Assembly: GCA_046330935.1 (NCBI GenBank)
Contig: JAXLRU010000002.1
Coordinates: 868,001-932,000, forward strand
DNA: 64,000 nt
Source: JAXLRU01 sp046330935
GTDB lineage: Bacteria > Actinomycetota > Actinomycetes > Actinomycetales > Kineosporiaceae
Direction: 5' to 3'
Positions within the stretch are counted from its first letter, which is position 1. Every line of letters starts with the position of its first letter. A program made the position numbers and the translations under genes. Below are positions 50,165-58,119 of this stretch, in pieces. The notes under the pieces were generated by a model, which made no database searches, was not told the origin of the DNA, and saw nothing but the letters and a program-made list of their open reading frames with translations.

Positions 50165-52066
50165 CTACTCGGCGCGCTGACCCCCGCCGTCCTGAGCGTC
50201 CCCGGGCCGCCAGGCGAGCGCGACGGCGAGGTTGTCGCGCAGCGTCTCGTCGTCGTCCAGGGCGACGGCGCGGCGCAGGTCGGCGACGGCGGACGCGACG
50301 GCGTCGGGGGTCTGCTCGGAGAAGGCGAGCAGCGCGCGGGTGGCCAGGGCGACGACGCAGTCGGGGTCGGCGGCCAGGAGCGCGTCGAGGTCGGCTCGGG
50401 CCTCGGCGTCCTGACCTGCCGCGTGGGCGAGCTGGGCGCGCAGGGTCAGCAGCATCGTGCCGTCGGGTGCGGCGAGGACGGCGGCGGGCTCGGCGTGGGC
50501 GAGCGGGCCCAGGGCCGTCGTGGCGGCCTCGTGCCGGCCGGCCTCCAGCAGCGCCGAGACGAGGTTGACCCGGGCGCCGGGGAACTCGGGGTCGAGCTCC
50601 AGCACCGACGCGAAGCCCTCGGCCGCGAGGTCGGGCTCACCCAGCCCGGCGAGCAGCTCCGCGCGGTTGTAGTGCGGCTCCGGGTAGGGCGGCGACAGCC
50701 GGATCGCCATCGCGTAGTCGTCGAGGGCCAGCTGCGGCTGCCCCGCCCGCCGCCACAGCGACGCCCGCTCCAGGTAGTACTCCGAGTGGTTCGGGTCCTC
50801 GGCGATGACCTCGCCGTAGGCGGTCAGGGCCTCCTCGAGGCGGCCCAGCCCGGCGAGCAGCTGGGCCCGGTTGTAGGCGAGCACCGAGCGGTGCTGGGTG
50901 TGCTGGTCGGGCGAGACGTCGGCGTCGAGGCGCGCCATGCCCTCGGTGACCAGGCGCAGCGCCTCGTGCAGGTCGCCGCGGTGCATCTCCACCAGGGCCA
51001 GGCCGTTCTCGCTGAACGTCGTGTTGAACGCCCGCCGCTGCTCGTCGGGCAGGACCCGCGCGATCGCAATCGCCGTGTTCACGGCCGCCTTCGCCCGGTG
51101 GTGGTCGCGCTGCTTCGCGAACCGCGTGTCGATCATCGCCAGGCCGTACGCCGACTGCAGGTGCACGCCCGGGTCGGTGGTGGCGGCCTGGGCGCGCAGG
51201 AACCACTCGCGGGCCTCCTCGGCGCGGTCGAGGCCGGTCAGGGCCGTGGTCACCTTGGCGGTGACCAGCCACGCCTCCTCGGTGCGCTCGTCCCAGTCCA
51301 GCAGCGGCATCAGGCGCTCGCCGAGGTCGATCACGGCCTCGTAGAACCCCTCCAGCACGCAGTGCTCGATGGCGTGCTGGAGCGCCGCCACCCCCGCGCC
51401 GGCCGGGTCGCCACCACGCTCCAGGTGGTACGGGATCGCGCCCAGGCGCAGCCCCTCCTCCCCGGCGTCGGCCCGCCGCAGCAGCGCCTGGGCCCGCCCG
51501 TCGTGCCAGGCCGCGGGCGCCTGCGCGCCGTCGGTGGCCGCCTGCAGCAGCACCGCGGCCGCGTCGACGTCGGCGGCCGCCACCGTCAGCGCCAGGGGGC
51601 GGCCCTCGGACCGCCGACGCAGCACCGTCAACCACTCGACGTCCGTCGCGTCGGCCGCGCCCGCGCCGGTGACGACCAGCTCGGCCAGGTCACCCGCGGC
51701 GACGCAGGCCAGCACGAACTCGGTGACGCCGTGGGCCAGGCGCGTCACCCGCGCCCGCGGGTAGAAGCGGGTGCGGCCGCTCGGCGACGCCGACGACGTC
51801 AGGGTCTCCCGCGTGCCCGGCACCAGCGGGCGCAGGTCGGGGCAGACCGCCCTGATCTCGATGTCGTGGGCGCGCACCAGCGCGGGGTCGCGCCGCAGGG
51901 CGATCGGCACGAGCACCGTGAGCACCTGCGACGCGGCCGTGAAGGGCCCGCGCAGCCGGCGGTCGGCGCTGACCCGCAGGCGCAGCCCGCCGCCCGGAGG
52001 GGTCGGGGCGCCGCTCGAGGGCACGCTCGTCGGGGTGGGGGCCGGGGTGGCGACGGTGGCGGTCAT
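50165..52066 (-). CDS. TPR protein at the end of a putative RiPP operon
   Basis: A 633-residue cytosolic protein. Residues about 30-200 are a non-repetitive N-terminal domain (LRLRVSADRRLRGPFTAASQ, VLACVAAGDLAELVVTGAGA, RPLALTVAAADVDAA). From about 205 to 620 a superhelix of tetratricopeptide repeats follows, for example YNRAQLLAGLGRLEEALTAY, ERASLWRRAGQPQLALDDY and YNRAELLAGLGEPDLAAEGF. ATG 52066 overlaps the upstream membrane-protease stop by 4 bp (ATGA), so it belongs to that operon. It could scaffold the peptide, the protease and a modifying enzyme, or regulate the pathway. The N-terminal domain has no recognised family, so enzymatic activity cannot be excluded. An in-frame extension to 53572 is only a shadow of the neighbouring genes. 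Confidence 0.8.
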   Translation of the reverse strand: MTATVATPAPTPTSVPSSGAPTPPGGGLRLRVSADRRLRGPFTAASQVLTVLVPIALRRDPALVRAHDIEIRAVCPDLRPLVPGTRETLTSSASPSGRTRFYPRARVTRLAHGVTEFVLACVAAGDLAELVVTGAGAADATDVEWLTVLRRRSEGRPLALTVAAADVDAAAVLLQAATDGAQAPAAWHDGRAQALLRRADAGEEGLRLGAIPYHLERGGDPAGAGVAALQHAIEHCVLEGFYEAVIDLGERLMPLLDWDERTEEAWLVTAKVTTALTGLDRAEEAREWFLRAQAATTDPGVHLQSAYGLAMIDTRFAKQRDHHRAKAAVNTAIAIARVLPDEQRRAFNTTFSENGLALVEMHRGDLHEALRLVTEGMARLDADVSPDQHTQHRSVLAYNRAQLLAGLGRLEEALTAYGEVIAEDPNHSEYYLERASLWRRAGQPQLALDDYAMAIRLSPPYPEPHYNRAELLAGLGEPDLAAEGFASVLELDPEFPGARVNLVSALLEAGRHEAATTALGPLAHAEPAAVLAAPDGTMLLTLRAQLAHAAGQDAEARADLDALLAADPDCVVALATRALLAFSEQTPDAVASAVADLRRAVALDDDETLRDNLAVALAWRPGDAQDGGGQRAE

Positions 52067-53400
52067 GCCGGGGTCCCTTCGAGGACGGCGAGGGGTTCGG
52101 GGTCGGGTCGGTGGCCCTCGGACGGCGCGTCCGTGCTGCCGGGGCGGGGTCCGCTGCCGGGGCGGGTGCCGGCGCGGGTGCGGGGCGCGCGGCGCCGGCG
52201 GCGCTCGCGGACGGCGAGCCAGCCCGCCAGCAGCAGCTGGCCGCCGTTGAGGGCGAGGATCAGCGCGGAGTCGAGGAGCTGCCCGGTGCCGCCGGCCCCG
52301 CCGAGCAGGGCGCGATCGACGGCGGTGGCGAAGAACCGCCAGGCCAGAGGGATCATCACGAGGACGGTGACGGCGCCCGCGAGACCGTACCCGGCGACCA
52401 TCAGCCACGCGTACCAGCCCGCGGCGGCGCGGTCGCGGCGTCCCCACGCCGTCTCGTCGACCGGCGTCCGCCACGCCGCCCGGGCGGGGACGCGCCGGGG
52501 CAGCCGGGCGGCGACCGCGTTGTGCAGGCGGGCCCGGGCGGCGCCGTGCAGGTCCTGGCAGCCGAGGACGGTGACGACGAGGTGGTACAGGTCGGTGCGC
52601 AGGAACACGTAGCCCTGCCAGGCCATCCGCGGCAGCGTCGTGAAGGCCACGGCCAGGCTGACCGCGGCGGCCGTCGGCGCGCCGGGCAGGTGCTGGCCCG
52701 GGCCGCGCAGGGCCCACGCGAGCAGCGTCGCCGCGCTGACCACCAGCAGGTCGGCGAGCAGCCCCGCGAGCATCGGCAGGTAGCGCTTGCGTCGGGGCAC
52801 CGCCACCAGCCCGTCCATCACCGTCTCGAACACGACGACGACGAACCGGTGCGACAGGCGGATGCGGGTGTTGAGGCCCAGCCGGCGCCCCGCGAGCACG
52901 TGGAACCACTCGTGCACGAGGGTCAGCGGCGTCTGCAGCACGAGGATCGTGAGCTCGATGACGATCAGCGAGTCGGTGAAGAAGACGTGCGAGTGCCGTG
53001 GCGCCAGGCCCGGGTCCGCCACGCAGGCCATGACCGCGGCGGCGACGAGCCCGGCGTACAGCACCCACGCGAGCGGGGAGAACGCCGCGCGTCCCAGCCG
53101 CTGCCAGCGCACCGGCGTCGGCGGGCGGCTCCCGGCGGCGTCCGGCGGGCCGTCGTCCACGAACCCGAACTCCCGCATCGCCTCCAGGAACCCCGTGACG
53201 TCGACGTCCTCGCCGTGGGTCCTGCGGTACCAGGCCGCGGCCAGTTCGGGGGCCTCGCCCCCGGTGAGGCGGCGCAGCAGGTCGGCGCCGTCGGGCGGGA
53301 GGACGGCGTAGGAGTCGATGTCGGTGCGTCCCACGACCACCTCCTCGCCCTCGTCGAGGAAGGTCAGCGGGTGGAACCGCACGGTGTCGGCGCCGCACAC
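52063..53400 (-). CDS. PqqD-like domain fused to an HExxH intramembrane protease
   Basis: A 445-residue membrane protein. Residues about 5-83 resemble a PqqD/RiPP-recognition domain (VRFHPLTFLDEGEEVVVGRT, YAVLPPDGADLLRRLTGG, GFLEAMREFGFVDDG). Residues about 110-400 hold roughly eight transmembrane helices with the zinc-protease motif HEWFH at 163-167 in LTLVHEWFHVLAGRRLGLNT, as in M50-like peptide maturases (YydH type). A second zinc ligand could lie in the ALLADLL-like helix near 220. The C-terminus is a disordered basic tail. GTG 53400 follows AGGAGG. Placement after a small Cys-rich peptide gene suggests that it binds the leader and cuts or exports the peptide. The protease part resembles that of daptide clusters, but the other daptide enzymes are absent. 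Confidence 0.82.
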   Translation of the reverse strand: MCGADTVRFHPLTFLDEGEEVVVGRTDIDSYAVLPPDGADLLRRLTGGEAPELAAAWYRRTHGEDVDVTGFLEAMREFGFVDDGPPDAAGSRPPTPVRWQRLGRAAFSPLAWVLYAGLVAAAVMACVADPGLAPRHSHVFFTDSLIVIELTILVLQTPLTLVHEWFHVLAGRRLGLNTRIRLSHRFVVVVFETVMDGLVAVPRRKRYLPMLAGLLADLLVVSAATLLAWALRGPGQHLPGAPTAAAVSLAVAFTTLPRMAWQGYVFLRTDLYHLVVTVLGCQDLHGAARARLHNAVAARLPRRVPARAAWRTPVDETAWGRRDRAAAGWYAWLMVAGYGLAGAVTVLVMIPLAWRFFATAVDRALLGGAGGTGQLLDSALILALNGGQLLLAGWLAVRERRRRRAPRTRAGTRPGSGPRPGSTDAPSEGHRPDPEPLAVLEGTPA

Positions 53401-53441
53401 GACGGACCTCCTGACTCGGCGTGACGGGACGGGGTGGAGCG

Positions 53442-53476
53442 CCGGCCGGGCGGGGTGGGCACACCCGCCCGGCCGG
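53442..53476 (-). terminator. Attenuator-like hairpin between precursor and maturase
   Basis: Perfect 13-bp G-C arms (CCGGCCGGGCGGG and complement) with a 9-base loop, 62 bp downstream of the peptide stop and 42 bp before the maturase start. RiPP operons often have such a hairpin to keep precursor mRNA in excess. There is no T-run, so read-through is expected. Confidence 0.6.
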
Positions 53477-53538
53477 TCGGCAGTGGGGACCGGCCCGGTG
53501 AGCGGCGGCCGGTGGACCCGGGGTGCGGCGGCGATCGG

Positions 53539-53640
53539 TCAGGCGACCTTGATCGAGCCGCAGCAGCAGCACGCGTAGCAGTAGCGCGCGGCGGCGGTGA
53601 GGCGGACCTCGCCCGCCTTACGGACGGCGATGCTCTTCAT
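53539..53640 (-). CDS. Putative RiPP precursor peptide, 33 residues, Cys-rich C-terminus
   Basis: A short ORF below usual length cut-offs. The first 19 residues (MKSIAVRKAGEVRLTAAAR) form a basic leader-like helix, and the last 14 are YCYACCCCGSIKVA. The five cysteines, four of them consecutive, and two tyrosines make it a likely modified core. GGGAGGTGATCCGC directly before the ATG is a strong ribosome-binding site that overlaps the stop of the flavin-reductase-like gene only 5 bp away. A maturase with a PqqD-like recognition domain follows. Codon use fits the neighbours. It could alternatively be a small metal-binding protein (metallothionein-like), but the length, leader/core split and operon favour a ribosomally made, modified peptide. 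The product and its activity are unknown. Confidence 0.75.
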   Translation of the reverse strand: MKSIAVRKAGEVRLTAAARYCYACCCCGSIKVA

Positions 53641-53645
53641 GCGGA

Positions 53646-54233
53646 TCACCTCCCTCCCGCGCTCGCGCCGGCCAGCAGGGGCTGCTGGTCCGGCTCGGGT
53701 GCCCACCCGGTCTCGGGCGGGAACGGTTCGTAGGCGCCCTCGGCGCGCAGCAGCGCGCCCCCGGGCGTGTGGGGGGCGCGCCCTGCGGCGGCCACGCGTC
53801 CGGCCAGCAGCACCTGTCCGGGGGCGCCGGGGACGGCGACCACGCCGCGCAGCCGGCAGTCGAACCAGGCCGCGACGCCGTGGGCGAGGACGGGCGCGCC
53901 GCTGACCGGGGCGTCGTCCCAGCTCAGGCCCGCCAGCTGGGTGTGGTCGGCGGGCCGGCCGGGGGCGGCGAAGCGTTCGGCGAGGTCGGCGCCGTCGGCG
54001 GCCAGGACGGCGACGGCGAACCCGCGTCCGGCCTCGGCGAGGGCGCGGATGCGGGAGGTGGCCGCTACCGCGACGGTGAGGATCGGCGGGTCCATCGCGG
54101 CCAGGACCACCGCCGTCGCCGTGATGACGTGCAGGGCGGCGCCGTCGCGGGCCGAGACGAGCGTGACGGCGCGGGGCCAGGCGCGGCTGGCGGCGAGGGT
54201 GGGCTCGGCGGTGCCGTGCCGGTGCTTCGCCAC
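53646..54233 (-). CDS. Flavin-reductase-like FMN-binding split-barrel protein
   Basis: A 195-residue cytosolic protein of the flavin reductase-like family (FMN-binding split barrel): RAVTLVSARDGAALHVITAT (conserved TxVSxxDG region), AMDPPILTVAVAATSRI, FAVAVLAADGADLAERFAAP, LSWDDAPVSGAPVLAHGVAA, WFDCRLRGVVAVPGAPGQVL. Relatives reduce flavin with NAD(P)H for a partner monooxygenase or use bound flavin directly. It is the first gene of the peptide operon and may power oxidative tailoring of the cysteine/tyrosine core; no second flavoenzyme is encoded nearby. GTG 54233 is preferred (GTG 54245 possible). The upstream in-frame stretch is not family-like. Confidence 0.82.
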   Translation of the reverse strand: MAKHRHGTAEPTLAASRAWPRAVTLVSARDGAALHVITATAVVLAAMDPPILTVAVAATSRIRALAEAGRGFAVAVLAADGADLAERFAAPGRPADHTQLAGLSWDDAPVSGAPVLAHGVAAWFDCRLRGVVAVPGAPGQVLLAGRVAAAGRAPHTPGGALLRAEGAYEPFPPETGWAPEPDQQPLLAGASAGGR

Positions 54234-54351
54234 GCTCGATCCCACCCCTCGGCCTCGCGCCGCGTCACCCTGAGTCAGAGTCCGCTGCGCTGTGTCGTCG
54301 GTTACGTGGGTCCAGGAGGTGGCGCGGGTCACACTGATACCGGGCAAACGT

Positions 54352-54400
54352 GATCTGGGGAGCATCTGCGCGGTATGACCGCGCAGATGCTCCCCAGATC
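54352..54400. repeat. REP-like palindrome, copy 4 (perfect), also terminator position
   Basis: Perfect 23-bp arms (GATCTGGGGAGCATCTGCGC and three more bases, then the complement) with a 3-base loop ATG. It belongs to the same family as the copies at 43646-43911 (CTCCCCA end). It starts 13 bp after the alpha-galactosidase stop, so it can terminate that transcript before the peptide operon. Confidence 0.9.
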
Positions 54401-54413
54401 TGAGGTGCAGGCG

Positions 54414-56123
54414 TCAGTCGCGGCTCCAGCGCTGCGCCGCGTCCTTGGTGCACGTGCGCAGGGTGACCGGCGTGTTCGAGGCGCCGGCACCGGCGTCCAG
54501 GCACAGCTTGGCCTTGGGCGAGTAGACGGTGCCGTCCTTGCGCAGCTGCCACTTCTGCCAGGCCGAGCCGGTGCAGCGCATCAGCCGGGCGGCGGTGCCG
54601 TCGGTGGCGTCGGCGGGGACGTCGAGGCAGACGCCGAGCACCTGCAGCGTCTTCTTCTTCAGCACCCACGCCTGGTTGGCGGCGCTGTGGCACGTCCAGA
54701 CGATCGGCTGGGTGCCGTCGGTGGTGGCGCTGTTGGGGGCGTCCAGGCAGGCGCTGCCCGCCGCGTTGACCAGCGAGAACGACTTCTTCGGCAGGGTGGG
54801 GCCGGACGTCGTCGGGCTGCTGGTCGTCGGATCCGGCGAGCTGGTCGTCGGCGACGGCGTGGTGGTGGTCGGGGTGGGCGTGGAGGCCCTCGTCACCCGG
54901 TAGACGACCGTCCCGTGGCCGGGGACGCTCGCGGAGATGTCGCCGGTCGTCGTGGTGACGGCCTTCGTCCAGGCGTCCTTGAGCGTGAAGGGCCCGCCCG
55001 TGGCGCCGATCGCGGCGGCGTTCGTCGAGATCGTCGTCGTCGACGTCCCCTGGTTGAACAGGGCGACCGCCCAGCTGCCGTCGGCCATCGGCTTGGCCAG
55101 CACGCGGCGGGTGCCGTCGAAGGAGATCTGGCGCGCCTGCATGCCCAGCGGGTCCTGGTTGATGGCGAGCAGGTCGCGGTTGGTGAGGATGTCGCGGGTG
55201 GTCGTGCTCATCGTGCGCAGGTCGTTACCCGCGATCAGCGGCGAGTTCATGATCGCCCACAGCGCGAAGTGGCTGCGCTGCTCGGTGTCGGTCATGCCCC
55301 CGCGGCCCACCTCCAGCATGTCCATGTCGTTCCACTGGCCCGGCTTCGCGTAGGCGGCCAGCGGCACCGTCACGTTGACGATGTTCTGCACGCCCATCGG
55401 GTAGCCGTTGGTCTGGTTGGACATCCACATGTCCTGGATGTCCTCCGTGGTGCGCCACATGTTCGCGACGTCACCCCAGTTGCGCTGCGGGCCCGTCTTC
55501 GAGTGCACGCTGTTGGAGTTGATGCTGTAGACGATCGGCCGGCCCGTGGCCGCCAGGGCGTCACGCATGACGTTGAACGTGCGCACCTGGTCGTCGATCG
55601 AGCCCGAGGGGTCGCACCAGTCGTACTTCAGGTAGTCCACGCCCCAGGACGCGAACTGCTTGGCGTCGGCGTACTCGTGGCCCTTGCTCCCCGTGGCGCC
55701 GGGGTAGGAGTTGAAGTACTGGGCGCAGGTCTTGGTCAGCGGGCCCTCGTAGATGCCGAACTTGAGGCCCTTGGAGTGCAGGTAGTCGCCGACGGCCTTC
55801 ATCCCGTTCGGGAACCGCGAGGTGTTCGGCTGGATATTGCCCGCAGAATCCCGGTTGGGGTTGAACCAGCAGTCGTCGATGACCACGTACTGGTACCCGG
55901 CGTCGCGCATGCCGCTGTTGACCATCGCGTCGGCCATCTGCCGGACGAGCGTCTCGCTGGGGTTGCACCCGAAGCTGTTCCAGCTGTTCCAGCCAAGCGG
56001 AGGGGTCTTCGCGACGCCGTTGTCCAGCGCGTGGGCCTGGCTCGCCCCCAGCGTCGTGGCCAAGGGCGACAGGACCGCCGCCGTCAGGCAGGCGACCGTG
56101 ATCAGAACTCGGGACCGCGTCAT
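54414..56123 (-). CDS. Secreted alpha-galactosidase, GH27, with ricin-type lectin domain
   Basis: A 569-residue exported hydrolase of terminal alpha-D-galactose (melibiose, raffinose, galactomannan side chains). A signal peptide runs to about residue 32 (AHA-LD). The GH27 barrel follows: PPLGWNSWNSFGCN, VIDDCWF, the nucleophile D168 in YLKYDWC, the acid/base D228 in MWRTTEDI, and AKPGQWNDMDMLEVG. After a beta domain and a PTTTTPSPTTSSP linker, a ricin B/CBM13 module (from about 450) shows QAWVLKKKTLQVLGVCLDV-type repeats and QRW-like ends. ATG 56123 begins the signal peptide. A promoter with TTGACC lies 65 bp upstream. Together with the beta-mannosidase at 3087, it suggests galactomannan use. 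Confidence 0.95.
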   Translation of the reverse strand: MTRSRVLITVACLTAAVLSPLATTLGASQAHALDNGVAKTPPLGWNSWNSFGCNPSETLVRQMADAMVNSGMRDAGYQYVVIDDCWFNPNRDSAGNIQPNTSRFPNGMKAVGDYLHSKGLKFGIYEGPLTKTCAQYFNSYPGATGSKGHEYADAKQFASWGVDYLKYDWCDPSGSIDDQVRTFNVMRDALAATGRPIVYSINSNSVHSKTGPQRNWGDVANMWRTTEDIQDMWMSNQTNGYPMGVQNIVNVTVPLAAYAKPGQWNDMDMLEVGRGGMTDTEQRSHFALWAIMNSPLIAGNDLRTMSTTTRDILTNRDLLAINQDPLGMQARQISFDGTRRVLAKPMADGSWAVALFNQGTSTTTISTNAAAIGATGGPFTLKDAWTKAVTTTTGDISASVPGHGTVVYRVTRASTPTPTTTTPSPTTSSPDPTTSSPTTSGPTLPKKSFSLVNAAGSACLDAPNSATTDGTQPIVWTCHSAANQAWVLKKKTLQVLGVCLDVPADATDGTAARLMRCTGSAWQKWQLRKDGTVYSPKAKLCLDAGAGASNTPVTLRTCTKDAAQRWSRD

Positions 56124-56187
56124 CGCACTCCTCGTTCACAGGCGTCGAGCCGGCGCGCCGAAGGGCGGCCGTAGGAGGAAAACGCGG

Positions 56188-56217
56188 AAGTTACTCGGGT
56201 CGGGGAAGCCCGGTCAA
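56188..56217 (-). promoter_or_regulatory. Promoter of the alpha-galactosidase
   Basis: Minus-strand TTGACC (56217-56212), 18 bp, TAACTT (56193-56188), 65 bp before the ATG. Confidence 0.55.
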
Positions 56218-56293
56218 CGTTTCGGGCGTGTCGGAACATCGTTCTCCATCAGATCTCCGCGTGCGCCGGGAATGGTCTCGCTGACAGAAATCC

Positions 56294-56325
56294 TCAAGAT
56301 TCTCTGCGTCTCGGGATAATCTTGA
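56294..56325. repeat. 8-bp inverted repeat in AT-richer spacer
   Basis: TCAAGATT (56294-56301) and AATCTTGA (56318-56325) with a 16-bp spacer, in the only AT-rich patch between the divergent alpha-galactosidase and pncB. Possibly a regulator site. Nothing else is seen in 56218-56520. Confidence 0.4.
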
Positions 56326-56522
56326 TGTGAGCGGTCACATGCCGGGCTCGGCCGGACTGCGGCTGTGACGCCGTCGGCCCTCGGTGGGGAGCGCGCACGG
56401 GGGCCCGTGCGCCGGGCGGCGGGTGTCGAGGCGGGGGCGTGCGGCCGAGCGGGTCGGGCGGACAAGGGTCTGAACCTGCCCGGCGTCGCCGTCACCTTTG
56501 GTGCCGGAGGGGCACGAAGTGC

Positions 56523-56563
56523 TTGCGGGGCGCTCGGTGCGGCATTATGTTCCTCTCAGGAAC
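56523..56563 (+). promoter_or_regulatory. pncB promoter with NrtR operator
   Basis: TTGCGG (56523-56528), 17 bp, TATGTT (56546-56551) form the promoter. GTTCCTCTCAGGAAC (56549-56563), a perfect palindrome with 3-bp centre, matches the actinobacterial NrtR box and overlaps the -10 and start region, so bound NrtR blocks transcription of pncB-pncA-nrtR. Confidence 0.75.
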
Positions 56564-56580
56564 TAACAAGGACGTGACCC

Positions 56581-58056
56581 ATGCCGTCGCTGACCCACCC
56601 CGCCCGGCCCGCGGTCCCCGAGGATGCCGGAGTCGCGGGCGCCGCCTCGGGGAACGAGGTCGCCGTCCCCGCCACGCCCCGCGCGGCGAGCCCCTTCCCG
56701 CCCGGGTACCCGGCGTCGACGGCGCTGCTCACCGACCGCTACGAACTGACGATGCTGCGGGCCGCCCTCGCCGACGGCACGGCCGCCCACGCGGCGGTCT
56801 TCGAGGTCTTCGCCCGATCCCTGCCCCCCGGCCGCCGCTACGGCGTCGTCGCCGGGCTGGGCCGGCTCGTCGAGGCGATCGCGGCCTTCCGCTTCACCCC
56901 CGAACAGCTCGCCTGGCTGCTCGCCGAGGGCGTCATCGACCAGCGCACCCAGGCCCACCTGGACGGCTGGCGGTTCACCGGCGACGTCGACGCCTACCGC
57001 GAGGGGGAGCTCTCCTTCGCCCACTCCCCGGTGCTGACGGTCCGCGGCACGTTCGCCGACTGCGTCGTCCTGGAGACGCTCGTCCTGTCGGTCCTCAACG
57101 CTGACAGCGCCGTCGCCTCGGCCGCGGCGCGCATGGTGACGGCGGCCGGGGGGCGGCGGCTGATCGAGATGGGGTCCCGGCGCACCGGCGAGGCGCAGGC
57201 CGTAGCCGCCGCGCGAGCCGCCTACCTGGCGGGGTTCGACGCGACGTCCAACCTCGAGGCCGGCTTCCGGCACGGCGTCCCCACCACCGGCACCAGCGCG
57301 CACGCGTTCACCCTCGCCCACCGTGACGAGCTCGCGGCGTTCGCGGCCCAGGTCGCCGCCCTCGGCGCCGGCACCACGCTGCTCGTCGACACCTACGACA
57401 CCCGCGACGGGCTCGCCCACGCCCTGGGCGCTGCCGGTCCGCGGCTCGGTGCCGTCAGGATCGACTCCGGCGACCTCGCCGCCGAGGCCCGCCGCGCCCG
57501 CGCGGTCCTCGACGCCGCCGGCGCCACGGGTACCGCGATCGTCGTCACCGGCGACCTCGACGAGCACGGCATCGCGGCCCTCGCCGGCGCGCCCGTCGAC
57601 AGCTACGGGGTCGGCACGAAGCTGGTCACCGGCTCGGGGCACCCCACTGCGGGGATGGTCTACAAGCTGGTCGCCGTCGCCGACTCGCCCGATCCGCGCG
57701 CGCCCCTGCGCCCCGTCGCAAAGCGTTCCGCAGCGAAGGGCAGCGTCGGCGGGCTCAAGGTCGCCCACCGAGTGCTCGACGGCGACGGGCGTGCCGTCCG
57801 CGAGCACGTCGCCGTCCGGCACCTGGACGATGGCGCTCCCGCCGACGGCGTGCTGTCCGGCGGTGCGTCGGCCGACGGCGTGGTGGCCGCCCGGCCGCTC
57901 CAGGTCCCGGTGATCCGTGCCGGCGTCGCCTGCCACCGGCCGAGCCTCGCCGAGATCCGCGCCCATCACGCCGCCGCGAAGGCCGAGCTGCTGCCGTCGG
58001 ACCTGCGCCTCGACGACGGCTCGCCCAGGCTGAGCGCAGCCGGCGTCCCTGCCTGA
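56581..58056 (+). CDS. pncB: Nicotinate phosphoribosyltransferase
   Basis: A 491-residue cytosolic enzyme making nicotinate mononucleotide from nicotinate and PRPP, the committed step of NAD salvage. After a disordered 40-residue start, TALLTDRYELTMLRAALADG, FEVFARSLPPGRRYGVVAGL and SPVLTVRGTFADCVVLETLV are the N-terminal family blocks. EMGSRRTGEAQAV, the TSNLEAGFRHGVPTTGTSAH loop, VDTYDTRDG and IRIDSGDLA-like VRIDSGDLAA with FGVGT-like YGVGTKLVT mark the active site and PRPP binding. Length fits the bacterial long form. ATG 56581 has AAGGA nine bases upstream. An NrtR operator controls the transcript. Confidence 0.95.
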   Translation: MPSLTHPARPAVPEDAGVAGAASGNEVAVPATPRAASPFPPGYPASTALLTDRYELTMLRAALADGTAAHAAVFEVFARSLPPGRRYGVVAGLGRLVEAIAAFRFTPEQLAWLLAEGVIDQRTQAHLDGWRFTGDVDAYREGELSFAHSPVLTVRGTFADCVVLETLVLSVLNADSAVASAAARMVTAAGGRRLIEMGSRRTGEAQAVAAARAAYLAGFDATSNLEAGFRHGVPTTGTSAHAFTLAHRDELAAFAAQVAALGAGTTLLVDTYDTRDGLAHALGAAGPRLGAVRIDSGDLAAEARRARAVLDAAGATGTAIVVTGDLDEHGIAALAGAPVDSYGVGTKLVTGSGHPTAGMVYKLVAVADSPDPRAPLRPVAKRSAAKGSVGGLKVAHRVLDGDGRAVREHVAVRHLDDGAPADGVLSGGASADGVVAARPLQVPVIRAGVACHRPSLAEIRAHHAAAKAELLPSDLRLDDGSPRLSAAGVPA

Positions 58057-58119
58057 CCTGCCCGCCCGCCCCGAGCCCGACCTGCCCGCCCGACCTCCCC
58101 ACCCCCGAAGGAGACCCTG

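Noticed and set aside
50165..53572. A single 1135-residue open frame on the minus strand
   Set aside because: Only the part from 52066 down is protein-like (TPR protein). The upstream part is a high-GC shadow of the PqqD-protease gene, which has its own strong ribosome-binding site, membrane helices and HEWFH motif.
50165..54233. Classification as a daptide cluster
   Set aside because: The intramembrane protease is reminiscent, but the aminotransferase, decarboxylase and methyltransferase of daptides are absent and the peptide is Cys-rich without the typical threonine end.
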